Shown: positions 33,596 to 45,489 of the stretch, piece by piece | How positions within the stretch are numbered: the stretch's first letter is position 1 | Layout: every line of letters starts with the position of its first letter | Source of the DNA: Saxidomus purpurata | Lineage: Eukaryota > Mollusca > Bivalvia > Venerida > Veneridae | Reading direction: 5' to 3' | Assembly: GCA_022818135.1 (NCBI GenBank) | Contig: JAFMSR010000039.1 | Location: 1 to 64,000, forward strand | Length of the DNA stretch: 64,000 nt | The notes under the pieces: model-generated | The model's database searches: none | What the model was told of the DNA's origin: nothing | The model's input: the letters and a program-made list of their open reading frames with translations, nothing else | Program-made: the position numbers and the translations under genes

Positions 33596-33705
33596 CAATA
33601 CAACTCCAAATAAAAACAGTATGCCATCAAAAAATGCAGTAATAATAGCTGCAATCTTGACGAATGTACCCTCTTCTTGACTGTAGTGTGCACATAACCT
33701 GGAGT
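33596..33705 (-). CDS. TRPML-like channel, S2 exon
   Basis: 110 bases: two bases complete an Asp codon from the exon at 43367, then 36 codons. SRLCAHYSQEEGTFVKIAAI is followed by S2, ITAFFDGILFLFGVVL. Acceptor AACTGCAG, donor TTG/GTAATC. The matching split codon across a 10-kb intron supports the model. Confidence 0.75.
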
Positions 33706-34284
33706 CTGCAGTTAAAAACATACATATAAGTAAAATGCATTTTATTTCATTTTTTACAATGATTATAAAGATAAGACAGTCTAAAAACATTGTCTTCTAG
33801 TGCATAATGATATTCAACCTAAGGTTTCGCGGAACAATAGCGGTCATATCATAAAATGACCCATTTTAACAAAATAATTCAGGCATATTTTTGTTTTGTC
33901 TCAAGTCGCTATGACAAAGATTAGGATGATAAAATTTATGTTTGTTTATTGAACTTTGTGGAATAATTTTTAACAACAGAAAAACAAAAAATTCAAATAT
34001 TCACATCAAACTCATCAAACTTATATTGTTTAACCAATCAAATAACATGTATAAGCAACGGTCAAATAAACTCCACCCCTTATAAAACAGCCAGAAAGAA
34101 CCCTTTTAAGTTCAGCCTTAATCAATATACCTAGCTTTATACGTCATTTATTGATCGTCTGCTATCTGTCTAGCCAGTCACGTGATTATTTGGAAAAGTA
34201 TTAGGTGCAAAACAAGAGAAAATGGAAAATGGCTGACATATGTATCTTGCCTTCTGCTTTTTTTTCAAAAATAAAAAACAATTA
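33706..34284. other. Intron, nothing recognised
   Basis: No feature seen. Confidence 0.5.
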
Positions 34285-35100
34285 AAATCGCACCGTCTTT
34301 CCGTCCGTCTGTCCGTGTGTCCGTCCGTTAATATTTTTGTGTCCGGGATGTGACTTTGTCATGCATTGAAGTATTTAAAAATAACTTGGCACCAATGTTC
34401 AGCACATCAAGACGACGTATCGCCTGTAAAATCTCAAAGGTCAAGGTCACACTTTGAGTTTAAAGGTAATGGAAACCATTATATATGCACATATTTGTGT
34501 CTGGTCTGTAATTTTGTCGTGCATTGAAGGATTTTAAGATAACTTGGCACAAATGTTCAGTACATCAACCTGACGTGTCGTGTACAAGTTCCACGACCCT
34601 TCCACAAAGATCAAGATCACACTTAGAGTTTGAAGGTAATGGGATTCTTTATATATTTACATATTCGTGTTCGGACTGTAACTTCGTCATGCATTGGAGG
34701 ATTTTCAAATAATTTGCCACAGATGTTCAGCACATCCAGACGACGTGGCGCGTGCAACACTAACGTCCTTACCTTAAAGGTCAAGGTCACACTTAGCATT
34801 TATAGGTAATGGAGTCTTGAACATATACATACATTCGTGTCCGGACAGTAAATTTGCCATTCATTGAAGGATTTTAAAATAATTAGACACAGATGTTCAG
34901 CACATCATGACAACGTGTCGCATGCAAAACCCACGTCCCTGTCTTAAAGGTCAAGGTCACACGTAGAGTTTAAATGTAATCGAGCGCTGTATGCATGGTT
35001 ACTCTGCCATGCATGGAAGGATTTAAAAATTACATTGCTCAATTTTTGAGCACATGAAGAGGACACAGACTGTGAGATACCTGTAAGGGACAGCTCTTGT
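34285..35100 (-). repeat. Satellite carrier (pearl-like), GGTCAAGGTCAC units
   Basis: On the minus strand it begins ACAAGAGCTGTCC at 35100. It continues as about four and a half units, with spacings of 158, 170, 170 and 150 bases, and ends in a GGAC-type simple repeat at 34290-34325. Each unit has TGCATTGAAGGATTT, CAGCACATC and, on the plus strand, AAAGGTCAAGGTCACAC-type sequence. This layout matches bivalve pearl-type/Helitron-derived elements. Confidence 0.75.
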
Positions 35101-35323
35101 TTCTTTTACATAATCGCTTGGTATGTGTTTGTTATAGTCCAATCTCTATAGGTGTATAAAGTCTCTGCCATGCATGGAAGGATTTAAAAATTACATTGCT
35201 CAATTTTTGAGCACATGAAGGGGACACAGACTGTGAGATACCTGTAAGGGACAGCTCTTGTTTCTTTTACATAATCGCTTGGTATGTGTTTGTTATAGTC
35301 CAATCTCTATAGGTGTATAAAGT
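35002..35323 (+). repeat. 161-base tandem duplication
   Basis: 35002-35162 and 35163-35323 differ, as far as I can see, at one base (AGAGG versus AGGGG). The duplicated unit covers the end of the satellite carrier and about 60 bases of flank. Confidence 0.95.
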
Positions 35324-35564
35324 CTTTACAATATACACAGTGAAACAATAAAAATATTACATATTTATGTTTAACCGCTTTTGTGAAATGATCATCAAAT
35401 GATTCCTCGGATAAAGGTTTCCTGTTCACGTGGATTGTCATTGAAAACCACTAACAGGTATTAAATAACAAGCGACATTGTCATGATGACAAGATTAAAT
35501 TACTTTTTTGAAAGGATACCAAGGACACACTGCGACCCGTAAACAAAGTAAAGTCTGTTCTTCA

Positions 35565-35999
35565 GGCCCCCATTTCACGAAAATACTTAAGTAAATACTT
35601 AGTAACATGCTTAACTTATTCCAACACTTATCAGCCCCTTGCATGTATATTCATTTAAAGAATTAAACTTTTTCAGAATCGTATTTCCCCATTTATCACA
35701 ATTATATGTACACTTATTAGTATATGTGCAGAAAATGTTGCTTTAAGCAAGTAATTTATACTAAGTAAATTCTTAAGATTCTTAAAATTCTTAACTTGTA
35801 CTCAAATTAATTTTTGCTCAATCTGACTTGCATTTAGTACTATATAATATTTTTGTTCTTTTAACATGTTAATTTCATTAAAAAACATACTACTGTTTCA
35901 AATGACGACAAGAAAATTCATTATTTTTAGTGACAATTAGACTTCAAAATAACTTACTTAGCTAAGCAATTACTTAAGTATTTTCGTGAAATCGGGGCC
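35565..35999. mobile_element. MITE with GGCCCC ends
   Basis: Inverted ends: GGCCCCCATTTCACGAAAAT at the left; inward from the right GGCCCCGATTTCACGAAAAT, continuing ACTTAAGTAA on both sides. 435 bases, AT-rich and non-coding. No clear target duplication. Confidence 0.8.
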
Positions 36000-37023
36000 T
36001 GGATGAATTATAGTAAGGTGCGCGCTATAGGACAACTTTTAATTTTTTTTGGTGTACATGTGTGTATATTGTAAATGAATAGTTTAAAAGAATAGCTAAT
36101 TATTTGATTTTTAACTATGCATAGTGTTGTGTACTTGCAACCCGGTTCTAAATAGATTACGCATACCAAATTGTTATTAAAGTTGCTAGATGATTCTTTA
36201 ACGATGCCATAACTTCACTAACCGGATAATAATTCATGATTTGGTTTTGTTAAAATTAAAAAATAATTGAACCTAGTAAAAGAGGTATATCACCTCCGTA
36301 CTTGTGTAAAATAAATTCCAATGGTTTTGTGAAGCAGCTGTGGATTACTTTGACACAGCTTCTTGAATTTGAACAATACATAGACATGGATTATTATGTT
36401 GAATTGAAATTATGTGTGAAGGGAGTAATGCATGATGGAGCACGTGGAATATGCTCAGATATTTGTATTTGAGTTTAGCTGGTGAAATATTTCAATTTTT
36501 ATATGTTGGTGTGAGAAGGATTATCTGTATTTGAATCAGGTTCAATTTAAATTTGTTGCGACTTTGTATGACTTTATGTCCGGGGCATTTCCTTACCTCC
36601 GAGGAGTTAACCATATGTGAATCATAAACTTTAGAAGGATTATGTGTTTGCTTTTAGACTCGTCGGAGGTAGAGGAATATCTCGGAGGTAGGGGGAGGTT
36701 GTCATACACGTTTGGAAGAGGACAATTGGCGCTGTACGCAACTTGTTATATATATAATAGTTGGATTGCGTTTAAAGTCGATAGCAATTGATAAAGCAGG
36801 TGGCGAAAATGTTATATTTCAATGATTCAAATGCAGTTACTATTTCTTGTTTAAGAGAAACCTTTTACACCATTTAAGAGTGTGGTATACAGGTGAGTAT
36901 TAATAAAAAGTGTTTCAGAACGCTTGAGGTATCTGAAACATATGCTAAGAAGAAAACTATAAGGCTAACAGAGATTTTTCGTTTCGTTTTCGTTGGATGC
37001 TACGTAATTAGGATAAGACTACA
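36000..37023. other. Intron, nothing recognised
   Basis: A CGGAGGTA word is repeated near 36664 and 36682. Otherwise no feature. Confidence 0.45.
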
Positions 37024-38275
37024 GTGTTATCTCAAAATAAATTCCAGATGAAACGTTATTGTCAAGACACGTCGAATTTCTTAATCAATAACATGGATTT
37101 GGCGCCTCTTCAGTTACCTTCCAACAAAGCAAGCCGGGCATGTCACAAAATTGAAGTACCGCTCAAATACCGCGGGAGGTGCAAAGTCGCAAGACACTAT
37201 AGCAAACAGTTTCAACTTGAGGACTGGTTCCATGTTCATAAAACGGTATATCACCTCTCTCAAAATGAAAAAAGTAGCTATTGGAAATAGGGAAATAAGG
37301 CAAAACATAGAAAATGACGTAAGACGAGGAAAGAGGAGGATAAGAGGAGGAAAAAGGAGGGCATAGTAGGAAGGAGGAGGGAAGGAGGTGGAAAGAGAGG
37401 GCAGAGGAGGGTAAGATAAGTAAATAATAAGGTCGAAATGAGGGATGAACTGGTAATAAGTAGGAAAACTATTTACGTGTTAATATCGATCATACTGCAA
37501 TGGTGGTTTTAACAAACTGACCTTTTTAATTTCTGTGATTGCTTGGATGTCAAGATGTGAAGACGTACACTGGAGAAAAATGAATATATTCGATACAAAA
37601 AAGAGAGTACAGAGGAAGTTTAAAATGAACCCATCTCGTAAAAGCCACGCGCCTCATTCTGAAACGTATATACGGATGGTCCTCCCAAGTGAGCAGACGA
37701 CATCTATAGCTAAGAGTATGCCTGAACGTCAGTCGAAACCTGAAGTGGCATTAATCGAGTTAACATGACTCCTCCTCATTTTCAGTTTAGCTTTCAAGCG
37801 CGATGTTTGAATGTGATATCTGTTTCAAAGGTTTTGGAAGACGGGATAATATGGTACGGCATAAAAGGATGGCACATCTAGACAACGATTCGGAGGATGA
37901 CGCGATGTCAGACATTTCTGTACAAGAGGACATTTTTGGACCTGTTAACGAAAACAATTCTGATAACAGCGACGACGTTATGTCTGTTACATCTGGAAAA
38001 AAGGGATGGATATTGACCCTTTGGAATACATGTAGAGGAAGCGTTTGATAAGTGTCAGTCGCAGTATGAAGCCGAAGTTAATGAGCTTATGGAAGAAGAT
38101 ACCGAGATCAGTGAAAGTGAAGCCAGAGAAAATGTCTTTGACCACGTGTAAAGCACTTACAGGAAAACCATGATGAAAATTGTCTTTTGTCAACTGGTGT
38201 GGTTTGATGCTATGAAGAATGATCCAATTTATAAAGGGATAAAGAAGACAATCGATCAACTCATTGCAACATAAT
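37024..38275 (+). pseudogene. Broken C2H2 zinc-finger protein of an uncharacterised family
   Basis: N-terminal basic part: RACHKIEVPLKYRGRCKVAR (37140-37200). C2H2 finger: CDICFKGFGRRDNMVRHKRM, ending MAH (37811-37880). Acidic linker: DNDSEDDAMSDISVQED. In another frame: EEAFDKCQSQYEAEVNELM, ISESEARENVFDHV, a TAA stop, and TYRKTMMKIVFCQLVWFDAM, then KNDPIYKGIKKTIDQLIAT. The C-terminal combination KCQSQ...EVN.LM, YRK..M and DPI.K.IKKT is one I know from small repeat-encoded zinc-finger proteins in cnidarians and bivalves; their function is unknown. A frameshift near 38000-38030 and the stop at about 38150 disable it. Confidence 0.6.
37317..37425 (+). repeat. Purine-only tract, AGGAGG-rich
   Basis: About 100 bases almost entirely A and G (GGAGG, GAAGGAGG words). 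Prone to triplex or G-rich structures. It separates the N-terminal and finger segments of the zinc-finger remnant. Confidence 0.8.
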
Positions 38276-39909
38276 ACTAACAACGCAACGCTTTGTATAG
38301 TCCAAAATCAGTAATAAGCTCTTTTTTAATCTATTTATTTGAAATATACGCGATATTTAAACACAATTGCCTATAGCGCTACCTTCACTACAATTCACGC
38401 TTTTTTACAGGCTTGTGGTTTTATGGGTCGCAGTGTGTCCTTGGTATTCTTTCAAAAATGTAGTTTAATCTTGTCACTATGACAATATAGCTTGTTCTTT
38501 AATACCCGTTTGTTACGTTTACGGTATGCAGTTGATGCCTTTTCGAAATACTATATTAGTTATCAACTTGTTTTAAATATTCGATTAATCTACATGTATG
38601 TTGAGAAATACACGCAAAAGTTGGTTTTATTTTCATTGCATGATACGCTTATATAAATCTTTCTATCTTTTTAATAAGTGTTTCGTTTTGAAATTTACAA
38701 TTGGTAAATTCCATTTATTGGTCATTGGTGTGCTCATTAAAGTTCAGTATTATTTGTACAAATTCCACGGCATACCAAATATTTGAAATGAAATAATCTA
38801 AAATATCAACATGCATGTCTCACTTTCTTGAACCAGTGCCAATGAAGATAGAAGTCGATTTTAACATATTGATTCACGCCAAAGTCTTTTCGCAGATTTT
38901 CAGGAACTAGTGTCAATAAAAGTAAAGATGTTTGTAACACATTGTTTCCATCCTAGGTCATTTAGAACGGTTTGCGACACTTTCAGGAAGACTCTTAGAT
39001 TTTCAGGAATTTACAACTTCACCCTCAAGATTAAGCTATAGCACATTGTGTCACGTGGTATGACACGTGATGTAACACGAGTTGGGGCACGGCCCCACTT
39101 AGGAACGGGCACACGTTCAAAGGGCTAAGCACTTCTTTATGAGGTGTCCGCCCCATTTTAACACTACTTACAACATGTGTTGCATTCAATAAATATAATG
39201 AGCATACTGTACTAAATTTGATGGGCAACACAAAGATTCACGATTTCCTTCTTGTATCATTTATTTTCTTGTCACGTTCCGTCATGTCACAATACAAAAA
39301 GATTTTGTTCTGTGTAATCCTGGGTCGAGAAATTTATGCGGAACAAATTGTTGATTTCTCACGCTATATTTTTAAATAGTCAATTACATCAACAGACGGA
39401 ATGAATACGGGGGATTGAAAGATATTTTTTATATCACATGTGCATCAAATACAGTATACTTTAACGTTGTTATTCATTTTTATATACATGTACATTTATA
39501 TTTTTCAATTTTATTCAGTATGTACGCAGTAGGGAGTATCAACAATGCTGTGTCATACTAATAATGAGCTCGAGTTTTTTTAAACTTGTATTATGATCTA
39601 AATTTTGGAGCAAATTGTTAAAAATTCAAAACAGGGTTATTGTTAAACAAAATATGTTGATTTTAATATCAAAATGATCAGAATTTACAGTAGATCTTCT
39701 ATGTAGTATTCTAGGATTTGTTTTATGCAATTTAATTCAATTTTTAAAGAAAATTCATCTCTTCTAATATATGATTTGTCATAAATGTCGTAAATCTTTT
39801 CAAACTTATATGCTATTTCTGCTCAAGGAAATAGTTCAATTATTAAGGTATTAATTATGAAATCTTTTTATTTAGATCACCTATTCTCAAACAATAACAT
39901 TTCAAGCTC
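38276..39909. other. Intron, nothing recognised
   Basis: AT-rich, no coding motif; short frames at 38598 and 39031 are not supported. Confidence 0.5.
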
Positions 39910-40669
39910 AAAAAAACAAAAATAATATCAAACAGGGAATGCCACGTACCAAAAACGCAGCCTCCCCAAAAAACGAACCCCACAGCACCCAGAAGTGCAC
40001 ACCACCAACACACACACACACACACGCACACACACACGACACACACACACACACAATCATGTACACACACACACATATACACTACCAACACCCACTAGCA
40101 TACAAAGCAAACACACGAGGACAAAACGAACAATTAAAGGAACACAGTGGGGCACCGCCTTGGAACGGTCAGTGGCAAAAACACCACTGGGGAGCTTAAA
40201 CCGGTTTATGGTGCGCACCCAACCTCACTCTTACCCCCACCATGTTCCAAAGTCACAGGACAGTGTAAATAAAAGTAATCCCTGCTAGGTGAATCTCTAA
40301 CACACGCAATGGAAACAAAAGGCATGGTATGTAAAACACAAAAATGCTCGTGTATAAATATATAAAAAGCAAACCTTGAGAACCAAAAAACGTATGTACT
40401 CAATGCCTTTGCAGAAGGCAGAGCACCAAGAGAAACACCCTTAAGGGCCCGACGAAACAGGCCAGAGGACAGAAATCAAAACAGTTTCGTCCCAGTGGGA
40501 TTTAAAAACTGCCCATCACAGAGTCCTCCCCCTCTTCCGTCAGACACAATCAAAGAGGGAAGCATAGCGTCCAACTGTAAACGGGTTGAACACCAAACAT
40601 GCGGTGTGTCTCAAAACAGTTGGGTCGTAACCTCTTTTAACAAAACGTTTTATAATTTTAGCAAATACA
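39910..40669 (-). mobile_element. Retroelement family M, copy i
   Basis: From the tail through the 3' block, AC tract (with the GCAC...CGAC interruptions seen in copies g and n), full 3' UTR and the last codons of the RT, truncated at TTTTAGCAAATAC. Over its shared length it is nearly identical to copies a and l. Confidence 0.95.
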
Positions 40670-41974
40670 AATAAGGCTGATCCAGGGTGACATGTCATCA
40701 CTTTCAAGTAAAATATTTTATTTTGTTTGATTATTGTTAAATTCTTATTGCTAAATGTGCTAATAACTTCCTAAGTGGCAGATCTAATCTCATAGAAATA
40801 TTGGTATTTTAACTAAGAATTTGATAGGTTCAATATTAAGATTCAGTAATATTTGAATTATCTTACTCTGTGTTTTAAACTCTGTGTACTTAGTGAAAAA
40901 CTGGACATTTCTAATTCTTTGTGACTCTTAAAGATATCTTGACTTTGTGTAAATATTGCGATATTCGAAGTGAATAATTGAACTGTTTTTAACTGAAATA
41001 AAAGATTGTCAAAATTCGCATAGTGTCTTACTTGGAACTAATTAAAAGAACTCTACCACTTGATATTTATTCAAAATTCCCCGTGACTTAAACATTAAGA
41101 ACAACGCATCTTAATACTTGCATCAAGATGAACTTGAACATATATACAACTTAATATAATATTCATTAAGTATCCATATGCCAGTCAGTAACAAAAGACA
41201 CCTACTATGGCAGAATTTCATGGCGCGTATTTTAACTATGTATGTGCATGCTAACCGACATTTTCACGAAAAGAAGAAACCCCGCATTAGTCAACTGACT
41301 GTTTCTGTAATATGAAGATAAAACATTGATACTGATGATAAAAAAAGCTTTCTCCTCTCCGTACAAGATTATGATACAGATAACTGTTCAGTGAAGCACA
41401 CCATGGTTTCGGAGAGATAAACTGGTTCGAGACTTTTCTGCATCAAAGAACACTTAGGTTATTTGAAATTCGCTGACTTGCACAAGTTCTTGTACACTGG
41501 TAAAACATTTTGCATGATGGAGGTAAAGGAAATCGGATGATTTCCATTTGTGATTCATGCGCAGAGTAATTGTGTTGAGTCAGAACTGGACGAAAGAACT
41601 GCTTCTGTCGTCGGTGCACTGTATATAGATTATTTTTTAAAAATCTTACATATATCAAAATACAGTACCCTGTAAGAAATAGTTATTGAAAGCAAACAAC
41701 TGTTATCAAACCAAGGTCCAATACAAATACGCGGTACTCAATGGTGGTTTGTACTCGCCTCATCAATCAACAATATGGCACGCGCATGGTGTTTAATTGC
41801 GCTGTTTATTTTCCTTTATTTTTCTATTATTCAAAAAATGATATTAATAATATGAAACGCTATTTTCATACTCGATTTATACCTATGTAGTGATACAAAT
41901 GAGATACTAATGTGAAAATAGAGTACCTAGGCAGTATTTCAATAGAAACTGGAAAATGAGTCACTTAGTAGTTG
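40670..41974. other. Intron, nothing recognised
   Basis: No gene or repeat family seen. Confidence 0.5.
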
Positions 41975-42066
41975 AAAAACAAAAATAATATCAAACAGGG
42001 AATGCCACGTACCAAAAACGCAGCCTCCCCAAAACGAGCCCCACAGCACCCAGAAGTGCACACCAC
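41975..42066 (-). mobile_element. Retroelement family M, copy j (92 bases)
   Basis: Tail and 3' block as far as AGTGCACACCAC, truncated exactly where the microsatellite begins in other copies. Confidence 0.9.
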
Positions 42067-43143
42067 AGTTGAAGACTTTTTGAGAGCAGTGAAGAGCTGA
42101 TTCTTTAAGAAGTATGAGTATACAGATATCGGACTGGACACAAGCTAACCGAATTTGACAAATACCGTGCAAGCTTTATATATTTACCGGATGGGAATTC
42201 CACCTCTTTGCAGAAGAGGGTGGCGGTAGGCCAATGAAGGGGCAAACATCTAAGTTAAACTGTTTTTCCACCGCCGTAAGGTCGAGCGCTTAACACATTC
42301 CGTTTATAAATTTCGATTGTTTTACCAGACTGGCTAAGCTGGGAATTCTATTTTTACTCCACAAGTGAGCAATTAACATACATGTACGGCACTAATCCAA
42401 AGCATTGCAACCACTTATAGGTGCTGCGTATCTAGCTAGAACCCCGTCCTTACACACCATCATGCAATCAAGATATTTTTGAAGGAAGGAGAGATATGAT
42501 ATAGGTTTCTGCTGCCGTAACAGTACTGTTAATGTCTATTTTTACGATCGGATACACTTATTCATTGGTGTTTTGGAATGAAGCATTATGAATATTTCAA
42601 GACTGTTACCCAATTTTTCACGACTTTATCAGATTCCGAAAATCCCTTCCCGAAGATTTTCAATTAATTTTCGTGTTCATTATTTTTATGTATTCGTCTT
42701 TTGTTCATATCAACAGACAATCATCAACTAATGATCGATTAACCGTATCGTACTGATCGGTCAACCGCTAAATGAAATCAATTTCCCCTTGAGCGCTCAA
42801 AAACGCGCGGAGAATTATTGATGAATGATAGTTTTACAAAAAAGCCATGAGTGCAACATATGGGTAGCATCAGTATACATACGGAAATAAGTCCTAGTGA
42901 CTAAATGGTAAACGGCTACTGTAACAATAACATATTCAGTCAAGTATGCAGTGGCCAGCGCTGTCCATTTTAATATGCGAAAAGTAAGATTAAGATATTG
43001 TTTTTTATGAACAAATTCACATAGGGAAGGTTGAGAAGAAGAAAAGTACACTTTTATGGAAACTATTTTTTTGATATTTTGGTCAAATTCATTATACCCC
43101 GAAACCTTCGCTGATTTTTTATCATTTGATTAAATTTTGCTCT
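42067..43143. other. Intron, nothing recognised
   Basis: A hydrophobic minus-strand frame at 42815-43051 has no recognisable motif or splice context. Confidence 0.45.
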
Positions 43144-43289
43144 AAGTATGATCAAGAAATTTTCAGACCTGCAATTTTGACTCGATCTGTTTTCTAATTA
43201 TTATCAATTTTTCGTCAAGTATGATCAAGAAATTTTCAGACCTGCAATTTTGACTCGATCTGTTTTCTAATTATTATCAATTTTTCGTC
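43144..43289 (+). repeat. 73-base tandem duplication
   Basis: Two apparently identical units starting AAGTATGATCAAGAAATTTT at 43144 and 43217, about 80 bases downstream (in the direction of transcription) of the luminal exon's donor. Confidence 0.97.
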
Positions 43290-43366
43290 TCTTTGGTAAT
43301 TCTATTAAATTAAATGCTAGTCTCTTGTTTTCGTTTATATAAGGTTGTCATATTTCGTTTACTAAC

Positions 43367-43466
43367 CTGTTGACGTAAAGTTCATCTCAGCACATCTGAT
43401 TGCATCTGTTTTTGTTTTTAATTCAACAACAACTTGACCACTATATTTGCTGTCAGTGAATGATAC
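43367..43466 (-). CDS. TRPML-like channel, end of luminal domain
   Basis: 33 codons plus one base. VSFTDSKYSGQVVVELKTKT, then DAIRCAEMNFTST. Mucolipins have a comparable V.F.N..HSG.I...L...I..C segment just before S2. NFT is a potential N-glycosylation site. Acceptor GCTTGCAG, donor ACAG/GTTAGT. The trailing G completes an Asp codon with the next exon. Confidence 0.75.
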
Positions 43467-44093
43467 CTGCAAGCATGACAAAAATCCCTCTTATGTTTAG
43501 CTACCTTATCTTCTTCAAGTAGTTTGTGTAGCTAATTAAATCTTCAAAAGTAAACATAAAACAGATTTTGTTAAATAAGAATTTTAGATAAACTAAAGTG
43601 TTTAAATTTGCAAACACATTATATTTCTTCCCACGACTATTACAGTGTCCTTATAAAACTTTACGTTGTCATAAAGAGTATATGTGGTACAATAACAAGA
43701 AAGTTGGTCAAAAGGTCAAAGTCAACACTAAACCACTGGTTACTCATGTCAAGCTTGGTTGAATACATCTAGTGTGGTATACAAGATATAGCCAGCCATC
43801 ATAAAACTTAAAAATAAAGAATAACAACTGTGTCAAAACGGGGCATGTTGTCCATGTGCAGAACTAGATTTCATACTGATCACTCATTTGCAGTTTGGTC
43901 AAATACCATTTAGTTGTACAAGCGAAAAAGCACAGACATCGTAAAAAGCAGTGCACGATACAGATCAAACTACTTTTTGAATGTACCATAAGATTAGACC
44001 GCAATAAGAGAAACAAAAAACAGTTCAAACTGTTTAAAAAAATTGCAGAATAGTTCATAGCATACTGGAACCAATATTCAAGGGCTTAGTAAT
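43467..44093. other. Intron, nothing recognised
   Basis: No feature beyond a short minus-strand frame (43864-44058) without motifs. Confidence 0.5.
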
Positions 44094-44782
44094 TACTGCG
44101 CTGTAATGTCATCAAACGAGTGATTACGGAAGATAATTTATGCATATTACGATAAAGTACGTATTATTACGGAACCTACGTAGCTCGAAGTGTGTGTGTG
44201 GTGTGTGTGTGGTTTGATTTTATACCTGTTATGCTATTTTACTGACACTTGTCTGTTGTTTTGATATTATATTTATATACATGTTCACCTAAGAATAAAT
44301 TTATTTCTATAAAAAAGATAGACTTTATCGACAGAGAAGTGACATGACATTGTATCGCCGTTAACTGGAGGACTCACAGTTTGTCAAGGTATGCTATTAT
44401 TGAGCACAGCAATCGGTTGGTAAGTAGCGCTGCCATTTATCGGTTAGTCGCATCAAATTAGTAGCATTTTTTTACATTATTTTGATACAGTACATCTATC
44501 TTTATGCACTCTTAATCGTGTATGATCCGGGTACATGTATAAAGGTCATATTCTGTATGCCGTTGTTGTGTACTGCTAACAGATCGTAAATAGCGCTGCC
44601 ATTAACTAGCAAACGGCATAACATGTATTTGTATCTGCGCATTTTTTCGGCCAAAATAAATGTGTTGATCACTTTTTAGAACCAAATAATCTCTTTTGTA
44701 GCCCACTTTAGCCATGTCAGTGCTAGCCCTGTAAAGCTCATTTTCATGCGACTGTGTGTAATGACATCAAAAGGTTAGCTTT
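44094..44782 (+). repeat. Left inverted arm
   Basis: Contains two TAGCGCTGCCAT words (near 44428 and 44590) that have counterparts in the right arm. Confidence 0.75.
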
Positions 44783-45489
44783 TCAGATTGCTTAAAAGCG
44801 GCTAGTGAACTGGAAATGGCAGAAAGGACTCTAGTAGATGAATGACTGCATGAGAAGTCTTTATGTTAATTTAACCGTTATTTGCCGCCATATATAAGCG
44901 TGTGAAAGTAATTATTATTCAATAACTCTCATATTTTCTCTCAGTGGCCTCCATATTTGTATTTAGTACACAAAAATCAAGTAAACAATTATAACTGAAA
45001 TTCAGCGCTAGAAAAGGTCTTACTTTGGTTAAGATGAAGCTAGACCGAGTTTGGTTATATCAATGTCCCCCGCACCCCCCGCCCCCTCTCCTTCCCACAC
45101 ACACCATCAGTATGTACAGTTTCAAAGAATTTTTGATAACAGTTTTCAAGATGCCGTCAAAACAAAAAGTCACAAATGGGAATAGTTCATCAATAGTGCA
45201 ACAGTCAAAAAGTGAACGCGCAACTTAATGAGAACAGAACTTTATTCGACGCGTACCAACATAGTACATAGTCATATTAATACTATAATTTACAATACAA
45301 TGTCATGTTAAGTGATACAGAACAGATGTAAGTTAAATATAAATAAACAAAACACAAAATCAGATTGTATTTTGCACATATACAGGAGCTGTGAGGATGA
45401 GCTGTCTCAGTTTTATAGATTCTTTTACGTATTTTGACAGCTTGAACATAATATTTTCTTTTTCAGGCTTCATAAGGATTATTAATTTA

